Made by a program: the position numbers and the translations under genes. From contig JAHHHJ010000026.1 of assembly GCA_019359445.1 (NCBI GenBank), positions 26,542 to 90,541 of the forward strand: 64,000 nucleotides of DNA. The letters run 5' to 3'. This DNA is from Kastovskya adunca ATA6-11-RM4. GTDB lineage: Bacteria; Cyanobacteriota; Cyanobacteriia; Cyanobacteriales; Coleofasciculaceae. The first letter of the stretch is position 1. Each line of letters starts with the position of its first letter. The notes under the pieces are model-generated. The model did no database searches and was not told the DNA's origin. It saw nothing but the letters and a program-made list of their open reading frames with translations. Positions 33,207 to 40,868 of the stretch are shown one piece after another.

Positions 33207-33614
33207 TTACTCTTTAGGTAGTAGTGCCATGATTTGATCGACAAACTGTTGATGATCGACCACAGGCTTGGAGATGTAGCCATCTGCACCGCTTTGTTTG
33301 AGAAAGCTTTCGCGATCGCCCTCCATGGCGTGAGCCGTCACCAAAATAATCGGCAAATTTGAAGTTTGGCTATCCGCTTTCAACATCTGTGTAATCTTAA
33401 TGCCATCAACCGACTTGCCTTTGTAAACACTGTGGGCGAGGGAAACATCCATCAAGATAATGTCAGCCGCTCCCGACTGAGCAATTTGCATCACTTCTTC
33501 CACATCTTCGGTATGTTTCACATTCAAGCCGCCCCGCTTGCTGAGAATCTTAGAAAAAACACGAGCATTGATGGGATCGTCTTCTACAATCAGAACGGTT
33601 TTCATGGGTGTCAT
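33207..33614 (-). CDS. Stand-alone response regulator (receiver domain only)
   Basis: About 135 residues form one CheY-like receiver domain: acidic pocket EDD in VLIVEDDPINARVF, phosphoacceptor Asp in ADIILMDVSLAH, Thr/Ser switch ILVTAHAM and Lys in GYISKPVVD. There is no output domain, so it probably acts by protein interaction or in a phosphorelay. A TTG at 33635 would add seven residues; ATG 33614 or 33605 is more likely. It is divergent from the topoisomerase gene, and no sensor kinase is adjacent; the hybrid kinases at 39510-43658 are possible but unproven partners. Confidence 0.85.
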   Translation of the reverse strand: MTPMKTVLIVEDDPINARVFSKILSKRGGLNVKHTEDVEEVMQIAQSGAADIILMDVSLAHSVYKGKSVDGIKITQMLKADSQTSNLPIILVTAHAMEGDRESFLKQSGADGYISKPVVDHQQFVDQIMALLPKE

Positions 33615-33736
33615 CGAGGAATCGTCTTCACGCAAAAGCGCAATAGTTGTATTAAGTCTGACAGGGACTTTGTGATATTGCCATCCCCAAAGCGAGCCGT
33701 CAGCACTCTCAGGTCAGAAATTAGGAACTAGAACTC

Positions 33737-36259
33737 ATGGCAAAACAACTGAACCTGCTTGCAACTGGTCAGGTTATCCCCACCGCGTTACACGCAGAGA
33801 TGCAACGGTCTTATCTTGAATATGCCATGAGTGTAATCGTCGGGCGTGCCTTACCCGACGTTCGCGATGGTTTAAAGCCCGTGCATCGGCGGATTTTGTA
33901 TGCGATGCACGAATTAGGCTTAACGCCAGACCGTCCTTATCGAAAGTGTGCCCGTGTGGTTGGGGATGTTTTGGGTAAGTACCATCCCCACGGGGATCAG
34001 GCAGTGTATGACGCTTTGGTGCGCTTGGTACAAGAGTTTTCTAGCCGCTATCCCCTCCTGGCAGGTCATGGTAACTTTGGCTCGGTCGATAACGACCCTC
34101 CGGCGGCAATGCGTTACACCGAAACGCGTTTGTCTCCCCTGAGTCACGAGGCAATGCTCTCGGAAATTAGCGATGCCACCGTTGATTTTATCGACAACTT
34201 CGATAGCTCTCAGCAAGAGCCGATAGTCCTTCCTGCCCAGTTGCCGATTTTATTGCTCAATGGCTGTTCCGGGATTGCCGTGGGGATGGCGACAAATATT
34301 CCCCCCCATAACTTAGGCGAAATTGTCGATGGTCTGATTGCGTTGATCGACCGTCCCGACTTGCCCGATGAAAAGCTCTGGCAGTTAATTCCTGGCCCTG
34401 ATTTTCCCACGGGTGGGGAAATTGTTGAGATCCAAGGGATTCGGGAGGCTTACAGCACGAGTCGTGGCAGCATTCCCATGCGTGGGGTGGTGAACATTGA
34501 GGAAGTGCAAGGCGGTCGGGGACGGCATCGGCGTCAGGCAATTATCGTCACAGAGTTGCCTTACCAGGTAAATAAGGCTGGCTGGATCGAAAAAATGGCG
34601 GACTTGGTGAACCAAGGACGCTTGGAGGGCATTGCGGACTTGCGAGACGAAAGCGATCGCGAAGGGATGCGCGTCGTCATTGAACTCAAACGGGATTTCC
34701 AACCGAGAAGCGTCCTGAAGCAGCTTTACAAGCAAACTGCCCTGCAAACGAACTTTGGGGCAATTATGCTGGCTTTGGTGGACGGACAACCGCGCCAGCT
34801 AACGCTACGGCAGCTATTAGAAGAATTTCTGCGCTTCCGCGAACAAACCCTGACCCGGCAGTACAACGACGAACTCCAGCAGGACGAAAAACGTCGGCAT
34901 CTAGTCGCAGGAATGCTGACCTGTTTGGGGCAGGTAGACGCCGTGATTGATATCCTCAAAGCTGCCCCCGATGGCACAACGGCTAAAGTTTCCCTACAAG
35001 AACGGTTAGACCTCAGCGAAATACAGGCGGACGCCATTCTCGCTATGCCTCTGCGTCGGATTACAGGCTTAGAGCGACAAAAATTGCAGACGGAGTTTGA
35101 TGAACTGACGGTACAGATTGAAGCATTACAGCGCTTGCTAGGCGATCGCCAAGAACTGCTCAAAGCGCTGAAAAAAGATTTGCGATCGCTCAAGCGTAAA
35201 TATAGCGATCGCCGACGCACCAAAATCCTGACTAAATCCGCTAGGAGCAATAGAGACGCCAAAACTCAAGACTCACCCTCCAAACCTCAGGACGCACAAC
35301 AAAAACCTCAGGACTTACTTCTTGAAGAACCAACCCCTGAAGCAGAACCCGTCCTGCTGGAATTTACTTATAAAGGTGCGGTGCAACGACAGCGCCCCAC
35401 CTCTGACAAAGCCCCTAACTCCTTTAGGAAAAAAGGCGATGGCATTGTTGTTGAGACACAACTAACTCAAACTGACCAAGAACTGATCCTGATTACGGTT
35501 ACAGGCAAAGCCTACAGCGTGAAAGTGCAGGATATTCCCCCCATGATCGGGCGAAAATCTGGCGTTCCCTTAGCCAACCTGCTGCCAGAATCTGCCCAGC
35601 CCGATACCGTTGTTACTCACTTCCTGCTTCCTGATGCCCCAGAAAAGCGCGACTTAATCTTGCTCTCACAAAACGGTAAAATTAAGCGCTTATCTGCCTC
35701 TGAACTTACTAACCTCACCAGTCGTGGATTGACGTTGATTAAGCTCAAAGAAGACGACCAATTGCAATACGTCAGTCTTGCGGAAGCTGGAGAAAACATC
35801 GTTATCGCCACCAGCAATGGTCGGCTGCTGCGTTTTGAAATTAACGACGAACAACTGCCGATCATGGGACGCACCGCCCAAGGTAATCAAGTCAGCCGCT
35901 TGCGGCGTCGGGAGCAAATCGTCGGCTGCGTAACCCTGAAGACAGCAGATGATCTCCTGCTAGTGACTCAACAGGGATACGGTAAGCGCCTCCCTGTCGC
36001 TGGCATTCGTCAAGCCAATCGCGGCGACCTCGGCACCCAAGCGCTGCAATTTAAAACCTCCGCTGACACTCTCAAAGCCATGCTTCTTGCTCAGCCGAAG
36101 ACGGAAATTATTTTGGCAACCAGCACAGAACAGATGGTGCATGTACCGATGAAATCCGTCAAGTTATTGAACAAAGATGGCGCGGGTTCGCAGTTGGTGA
36201 AACTTAAAGCCGGGGAAACGATTGCAAAAGTTACTGTGGTAACGGAGGAGAATTCTTGA
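33737..36259 (+). CDS. gyrA: Type IIA DNA topoisomerase subunit A (GyrA/ParC-like)
   Basis: Codes for 840 residues. The breakage-reunion domain is intact: [40 protein letters not shown] and the catalytic Tyr in [11 protein letters not shown], then the [14 protein letters not shown] region and coiled coil. A Lys/Gln-rich insert (about 500-535) precedes a C-terminal beta-pinwheel. The GyrA box is degenerate (Q759-A-N-R-G-D-L-G instead of QRRGGKG), so it may be the ParC-like second A subunit found in many cyanobacteria rather than the main gyrase subunit. The partner B subunit is not in the window. It is transcribed alone. Confidence 0.9.
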   Translation: MAKQLNLLATGQVIPTALHAEMQRSYLEYAMSVIVGRALPDVRDGLKPVHRRILYAMHELGLTPDRPYRKCARVVGDVLGKYHPHGDQAVYDALVRLVQEFSSRYPLLAGHGNFGSVDNDPPAAMRYTETRLSPLSHEAMLSEISDATVDFIDNFDSSQQEPIVLPAQLPILLLNGCSGIAVGMATNIPPHNLGEIVDGLIALIDRPDLPDEKLWQLIPGPDFPTGGEIVEIQGIREAYSTSRGSIPMRGVVNIEEVQGGRGRHRRQAIIVTELPYQVNKAGWIEKMADLVNQGRLEGIADLRDESDREGMRVVIELKRDFQPRSVLKQLYKQTALQTNFGAIMLALVDGQPRQLTLRQLLEEFLRFREQTLTRQYNDELQQDEKRRHLVAGMLTCLGQVDAVIDILKAAPDGTTAKVSLQERLDLSEIQADAILAMPLRRITGLERQKLQTEFDELTVQIEALQRLLGDRQELLKALKKDLRSLKRKYSDRRRTKILTKSARSNRDAKTQDSPSKPQDAQQKPQDLLLEEPTPEAEPVLLEFTYKGAVQRQRPTSDKAPNSFRKKGDGIVVETQLTQTDQELILITVTGKAYSVKVQDIPPMIGRKSGVPLANLLPESAQPDTVVTHFLLPDAPEKRDLILLSQNGKIKRLSASELTNLTSRGLTLIKLKEDDQLQYVSLAEAGENIVIATSNGRLLRFEINDEQLPIMGRTAQGNQVSRLRRREQIVGCVTLKTADDLLLVTQQGYGKRLPVAGIRQANRGDLGTQALQFKTSADTLKAMLLAQPKTEIILATSTEQMVHVPMKSVKLLNKDGAGSQLVKLKAGETIAKVTVVTEENS

Positions 36260-36320
36260 GAAGAAGGAGTGTTGAACGCTTCCCGGAAAGGCTGTGGATG
36301 CTCTCCACGCTAGGGGGACT

Positions 36321-37244
36321 CTAACTAAACGGAACAGCGATCGCTCCTTGGCTCACTAGCACAGACGAGCCACCCACCCGAATTGCTACGATATCGCCAT
36401 CTTGTTTATCGGCTTCCACCTGTAGCAAGCTAGGGCGTCCCATCTCCCATCCTTGTTCTACAACCCAACGCAATGTACCGTTAGTTTCGTCGCGACGACT
36501 GCCCAAATACCCGGCTAGGGCGGTGGCGGCGGCTCCTGTGGCGGGGTCTTCATCAACCCCCAACGCCGGGGCAAACATACGCGATCGCACATTTGATCCT
36601 CTTAACTCGGTGTCATCGGTAAACACATACACATGGGGTGCCCAATAGTCGGCGAGTACTTGCTGCCACTTTTCGCGGTTGAGTTGAACTCGCTGTAAGA
36701 CAGAGCGATCGCGTAAGGGTACAAACAGAAATGGCACCCCACAAGAAACCGCCTGTACTTCCCCGTCTGCTAAAAAGTCAGTGGTTTCGAGAGACAGCAC
36801 GGCGGCTAAAGCCTCTATAGACGGAGGCGCGGCACCAAACTCTGGCATTTTTGCCGCACTCAGTTCCGAGTAAACGGGTTTACCCCCCTCAGCGCGAATT
36901 TTAACAGCGATCGCTCCTACTTCTTCTTCTAAGACAATCGTTGTCTCTTCCCCGGTGAGGGAGATTTCTCCCGTTGCGGCTAAAACGTAGGCAGTACCAA
37001 CGGTGGGATGTCCAGCAAAAGGAAGTTCAACCCTTGGGGTAAAGATACGCAAACGGCGGTCATGTCCTGGGGTCTGGGCTGGCAGCACAAACGCCGTCTC
37101 CGAGAGGTTAAACTCCCTGGCAATCTGTTGCATTTGTTCGGTGCTGAGTCCTTGAGCATCGATTAGGACGGCAAGCTGGTTGCCCCCAAAGACTCGATCT
37201 GTAAAGATATCAGCCGTGTAGAAACGGTAGTGTTTGAATTCCAT
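36321..37244 (-). CDS. PhzF-family isomerase/epimerase-like protein
   Basis: Codes for 307 residues, typical for PhzF. Landmarks are FYTADIFTDRVFGGNQLAVL, the catalytic Glu region REFNLSETAFVLPA, FTPRVELPFAGHPTVGTAYVL and the second-half DEDPATGAAATALAGYL. The PhzF fold is a two-domain barrel like diaminopimelate epimerase. The phenazine enzyme isomerises dihydro-hydroxyanthranilate, but most family members have unknown substrates and no phenazine genes are nearby. Its start region overlaps the end of the frame of the truncated TauE-like gene upstream, consistent with a deletion joining them. Confidence 0.9.
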   Translation of the reverse strand: MEFKHYRFYTADIFTDRVFGGNQLAVLIDAQGLSTEQMQQIAREFNLSETAFVLPAQTPGHDRRLRIFTPRVELPFAGHPTVGTAYVLAATGEISLTGEETTIVLEEEVGAIAVKIRAEGGKPVYSELSAAKMPEFGAAPPSIEALAAVLSLETTDFLADGEVQAVSCGVPFLFVPLRDRSVLQRVQLNREKWQQVLADYWAPHVYVFTDDTELRGSNVRSRMFAPALGVDEDPATGAAATALAGYLGSRRDETNGTLRWVVEQGWEMGRPSLLQVEADKQDGDIVAIRVGGSSVLVSQGAIAVPFS

Positions 37245-37309
37245 TTTTCCTCTCTTACCCTCTGGGTTTTTCCATCAAAATTAACAGTTTTGCCGAAATT
37301 CCTAGAGTA

Positions 37310-37621
37310 GTTCACCAATAGCACTAAAATAATTTGCTCAAGCCGCTCATTCGACAGCCGACTTCCTAGCACCGCCCCAGAAAAAGCGGTAACAACAGCT
37401 CCAGCAATCAGGGCAAACACAGCAGGTAACAAAGTGAGAACAGGCTGAAATGAAAGTGTTCCGATGCGGGTTGCCAGTGCTACGGTAATGGTGACTAAGC
37501 TGACGGCGAGATTCAGGGGTATGGCTTGGCGGGCAGAATACCGCAAGGAACCGACTAAAACGGGCAGCCGAAACTCTGCACCACCTAAGCCCATTAGCCC
37601 ACCTAACAGCCCAATCGGCAC
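37310..37621 (-). pseudogene. Truncated TauE/SafE-type (TSUP) membrane transporter gene
   Basis: From a GTG at 37621 the frame gives PIGLLGGLMGLGGAEFRLPVL, NLAVSLVTITVALATRIG and AFSGAVLGSRLSNERLEQIILVLLV, the first three or so membrane segments of a TSUP transporter. After about residue 103 the similarity ends and the frame runs on as polar nonsense into the phzF start. Family members have about 250 residues, so the second half is missing. TSUP proteins move sulfite or organosulfonates; this remnant should be inactive. No better start is visible upstream, where a stop occurs 24 codons before the GTG. Confidence 0.65.
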
Positions 37622-37744
37622 TGCGCATAGAGGAATGCCAGTCGCGGGCGGGAAAATGAATGATTTTGCTTAATGCTCACGGCTAAGGTACAAATCGAAC
37701 AGTCAGTCAATTATCTAACGCTCGCATCAAGGGTACTATTCATC

Positions 37745-39085
37745 GTGGCGCAGGTTGTTCTAGAAAATGTTTATAAAAGCTTTCTCGCGCGTCAGGGCGA
37801 GCCAACCGCCACTCCCGTAACGGCAGAACCTTTACTCTCGCCTACTGATGAAGCGCCAGCGATCGCCTTTGACAAACCTGCACAGCAATCACCCACCAGT
37901 GTCAATGTTTTGCGGCGAATTAACCTCAGTGTAAAAGATGGCGAGTTTATGGTGCTGGTGGGACCTTCTGGCTGCGGGAAAAGCACCTTACTGCGCGTGA
38001 TTGCTGGGTTGGAAGACCTTACAGGCGGCAATATCTGGGTGGGAGAGCAGCGAGTTAATGATTTACCTCCCAAAGAACGGGACATCGCCATGGTGTTTCA
38101 AAACTACGCCCTCTACCCCCACTTGACGGTTTATGACAACATCGCCTTTGGGCTACGGCGCACGCAGAAGCCTGGAGACATGGCACCCCGCCGTTCCCGT
38201 AATCAGTCTAGAGCGATTGAGATGAGGGTGCAGGAGTGGGCAGAGAAAGCGCTAGTGTGGATAACGCGATCGCTTCCTAAAGGACTGCGGTATCTTTCTG
38301 AGCCGGAAAAAGCGGTTGACGAGCAGGTGCGTACTGTTGCTCAGTCATTACAAATCGAGCCGCTGCTGAACCGATTGCCAAAAGAACTCTCCGGCGGACA
38401 AAAGCAACGAGTAGCACTAGGACGGGCGATTTCCCGCAACCCGCAAGTGTTTTTGATGGATGAGCCTCTATCCAACTTAGATGCCAAACTCCGCACCGAA
38501 ACCCGCTCTAATATTGTGAAACTTCAACGTCAACTGGGGACAACCACTATCTACGTCACCCACGATCAAACCGAAGCGATGACAATGGGCGATCGCATTG
38601 CGGTGATGAATCAAGGGCAAATTCAGCAAATTGCCCCACCTTTAGAACTCTACAACCACCCGGCTAACCAGTTTGTGGCAGAATTTATCGGTTCTCCGCC
38701 GATGAATTTCCTACCTGTTCACTTCAAAGCCCCCCTACTGATCACTCACCCTCAGTTTCGCTTCACGCTTTCAGAAACCTGGGAAACGGCACTGCAAAAG
38801 TACGACGGGCAACAATTAATCCTCGGCATTCGCCCAGAACACTTGCAGATTGCGCCTCCTGCTCCCAAAAACTTGCTGGTACAAGTTGAGCTGGTAGAAG
38901 CTTTAGGTAACGATACTTATCTATCCGCCTGTCTCTGCGAGACTAGCACGACCTTACGGGTGCGAATTCCACCGGAGCGAGCGGTGAAAGTGGGTGAGCA
39001 ACTTTGGCTCTCGATGCTACCAGACAAGATTCACCTGTTTGACCCAAAAACCCAATTGGCGATCGCCTCACAAGTAGCTGATTAA
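37745..39085 (+). CDS. ABC importer ATPase, MalK/UgpC type, with two unusual insertions
   Basis: Walker A GPSGCGKSTLLR, Q-loop MVFQNYALYPHLTVYDNIAFG, signature LSGGQKQRVALGRA, Walker B VFLMDEPLSNLD and switch His YVTHDQTEAM are all present, followed by C-terminal TOBE/OB regulatory domains (HLQIAPP; LRVRIPPERAVKVGEQLWLSM). This class energises sugar, polyol and sugar-phosphate importers. I choose GTG 37745 (VAQVVLENVYKSF, the usual MalK N terminus; AAGGG upstream) over ATG 37673, giving 446 residues. Two extra segments of about 35 and 45-50 residues (about 18-52 and 140-190) interrupt the ATPase domain. No permease or binding protein is adjacent, so it probably serves several transporters. 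Confidence 0.9.
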   Translation: MAQVVLENVYKSFLARQGEPTATPVTAEPLLSPTDEAPAIAFDKPAQQSPTSVNVLRRINLSVKDGEFMVLVGPSGCGKSTLLRVIAGLEDLTGGNIWVGEQRVNDLPPKERDIAMVFQNYALYPHLTVYDNIAFGLRRTQKPGDMAPRRSRNQSRAIEMRVQEWAEKALVWITRSLPKGLRYLSEPEKAVDEQVRTVAQSLQIEPLLNRLPKELSGGQKQRVALGRAISRNPQVFLMDEPLSNLDAKLRTETRSNIVKLQRQLGTTTIYVTHDQTEAMTMGDRIAVMNQGQIQQIAPPLELYNHPANQFVAEFIGSPPMNFLPVHFKAPLLITHPQFRFTLSETWETALQKYDGQQLILGIRPEHLQIAPPAPKNLLVQVELVEALGNDTYLSACLCETSTTLRVRIPPERAVKVGEQLWLSMLPDKIHLFDPKTQLAIASQVAD

Positions 39086-39172
39086 AATACTAAATTTATC
39101 GTTTTTTGTCAACCCCGGCTGTTGGGATTACAGGTTTATAACCTCAGAGGGATAGATCCTAGCCCGAAATCA

Positions 39173-39190
39173 GTTACATTTATTTACATA
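39173..39190. promoter_or_regulatory. HLR1-type RpaB-binding site upstream of hli
   Basis: GTTACATTTATTTACATA matches the HLR1 consensus (G/T)TTACA(T/A)(T/A)NN(G/T)TTACA(T/A)(T/A) at every defined position. It lies 65 bp upstream of the start of the high-light-inducible gene. RpaB is known to bind such sites at cyanobacterial hli promoters and control their light response. Confidence 0.8.
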
Positions 39191-39255
39191 GAGCAGCGGT
39201 CAAGCAACGAAAGCTGCAAGAAAAAATATTCGCAAAGAAACAGTTAACAACAAAA

Positions 39256-39444
39256 ATGACTAACTTAAACAACTCCCCCAACCAACCGATTATGAATCCT
39301 GAAGAGCGCAATGCTTGGAAAGGTGGCTTCAGCCCTCAAGCTGAAATCTGGAACGGTCGTCTGGCGATGCTCGGCTTTGTAGTCGCTCTAGCTATCGAAC
39401 TTTCCTCTGGTCAAGGTGTACTGCACTTCTGGGGCTTGCTGTAA
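39256..39444 (+). CDS. hli: High-light-inducible protein (HLIP/SCP, one-helix CAB-like)
   Basis: Codes for 62 residues. The single transmembrane helix carries the chlorophyll-binding motif AEIWNGRLAMLGFVVALAIE (about 30-49), with the Glu, Asn and Arg of the ELIP/CAB consensus. The N terminus is polar, with NPEERNAWKGGFSPQ. HLIPs sit in the thylakoid membrane, bind chlorophyll and carotenoid, and protect photosystem II assembly intermediates and chlorophyll synthase from excess light. The HLR1 site upstream predicts induction by high light. It is monocistronic and ends before a stem-loop. Which hli paralogue it is cannot be told. Confidence 0.93.
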   Translation: MTNLNNSPNQPIMNPEERNAWKGGFSPQAEIWNGRLAMLGFVVALAIELSSGQGVLHFWGLL

Positions 39445-39479
39445 GACGGTTGCGCCATAAAAATTTAATCCAAATGATT

Positions 39480-39503
39480 GGGGATGCCTTTAGGGGTGTC
39501 CCC
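39480..39503. terminator. Stem-loop between hli and the convergent kinase gene
   Basis: GGGGATGCC (39480-39488) pairs with GGTGTCCCC (39495-39503), with two G:T pairs and a 6-base loop. It is a probable shared end for the hli and kinase transcripts. Confidence 0.5.
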
Positions 39504-39509
39504 AGTTGT

Positions 39510-40850
39510 TTATGTAGCGGTTGAGGAGATGGGTAAGGCGATCGCAAATTCTGTTCCTTGACCGACTTCAGAGGTAACACTGAGTTTACCACCATGTTTC
39601 TCCTCCACAATCTGACGAGCAATAGACAACCCTAAACCCGTACCTTTGCTAGCCGCTTTTGTAGTGAAAAACTGCTCAAATGCCTGTTGCTGCACCTCAA
39701 CGGGCATCCCTTTACCATTATCGGCAATGCGAATAACGGCAAATTCATCGCTTCGTGTTGTCTGAATCCGAATCTGAGGCTTAGGGGGTAAAGATTCTTC
39801 GAGAACATCAATTGCATTAGCAAGCAGGTTCATAAATACTTGGTTCAGCAATCCTGGATAACATTCCACTTCCGGTAAATCGCCATAGTCCTTGATGACT
39901 TCAATTGCAGGAGATTGGCACGCCCTCTCAGCACTTGGCTTGCTGATTCCCTTCATCCGATAACGCAAAATAGTTAGGGTACTCTCCAGCCCATTATGCA
40001 AATTAATCCGTGCCCTATTTTTTGTATCAGAACGCGAAAAAGTCCGCAGAGAAATCGATATATCCTGAATTCGTTCGGCACTTAATTGCATCGAACCCAG
40101 TAACTTTGGCAAATCTTCCAGCGTAAACTCAACATCAATATCTTTCAGGGTTTGTTGGAGCTTTAATGTCGTTTCAGGACAAAACTGTTGATAAAACTCA
40201 ATTACCTTAGTCAGCTCAGTCACATACTCAAACGCTGGGGCTAAATTACTCGCAATACATCCAATTGGATTATTGAGTTCGTGGGCAATCCCTGAAACTA
40301 ATTGTCCCAAAGTAGACATTTTTTTACTCTGCACTAGTTGTAAATGGGATTGTTGTAAACTCTCTAAAGCTTGTGAGAGTTCAGCCGTTCGTTCTGCAAC
40401 CCGTTCCTCAAGGGAGTCTTTCCACTGTTGGAGTTGTGCGTTTTTCTCTTCTAGCGCTTTAGTCAACTGTCGTAATTGCAAATGTACGTTGACTCTAGCA
40501 ATCACTTCCTGTTCTTCAAAGGGTTTAGTAATGTAATCTACAGCCCCTAAAGAAAGTCCTTTGACTTTGCTGTCTGTATCTGCCACTGCTGTCATAAAGA
40601 TGACTGGAACTGCCTGAGTCAATGGATTTGCTTTCAAGCGGGCACAGGTTTCAAAACCATCAATCCCTGGCATCTGCACATCCAGCAAGATTAGTTCAGG
40701 AGTCTGCTGAGCAGCAATATTAATAGCACTAACTCCATCCATTGCTACCCGTACTTTCAGTTTTACCTGTTTAAGGGATTGAGAAAGTACCGATAAATTA
40801 GTTGAGTTGTCATCTACGATTAAAATAAATCCTGTCGGATGCTCATGCAT
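39510..40850 (-). CDS. Hybrid regulator: receiver domain fused to a histidine kinase
   Basis: Codes for 446 soluble residues. The N-terminal receiver domain has acidic DD (VDDNSTN), phosphoacceptor Asp57 (LILLDVQMPG) and Lys (YITKPFEEQ). A coiled coil (about 128-175) leads to a HisKA-like dimerisation helix with His190 (SGIAHELNNPIG) and a HATPase domain with N, G1 and G2 boxes (QVFMNLLANAID; IRIADNGKGMP; KGTGLGLSIARQI). The layout suggests phospho-control of its own kinase activity. It starts 18 bp after the stop of the upstream membrane-bound hybrid kinase gene, so the two are probably co-transcribed and may form a phosphorelay. Confidence 0.92.
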   Translation of the reverse strand: MHEHPTGFILIVDDNSTNLSVLSQSLKQVKLKVRVAMDGVSAINIAAQQTPELILLDVQMPGIDGFETCARLKANPLTQAVPVIFMTAVADTDSKVKGLSLGAVDYITKPFEEQEVIARVNVHLQLRQLTKALEEKNAQLQQWKDSLEERVAERTAELSQALESLQQSHLQLVQSKKMSTLGQLVSGIAHELNNPIGCIASNLAPAFEYVTELTKVIEFYQQFCPETTLKLQQTLKDIDVEFTLEDLPKLLGSMQLSAERIQDISISLRTFSRSDTKNRARINLHNGLESTLTILRYRMKGISKPSAERACQSPAIEVIKDYGDLPEVECYPGLLNQVFMNLLANAIDVLEESLPPKPQIRIQTTRSDEFAVIRIADNGKGMPVEVQQQAFEQFFTTKAASKGTGLGLSIARQIVEEKHGGKLSVTSEVGQGTEFAIALPISSTAT

Positions 40851-40868
40851 GGTTAATACTTTAAAAAG

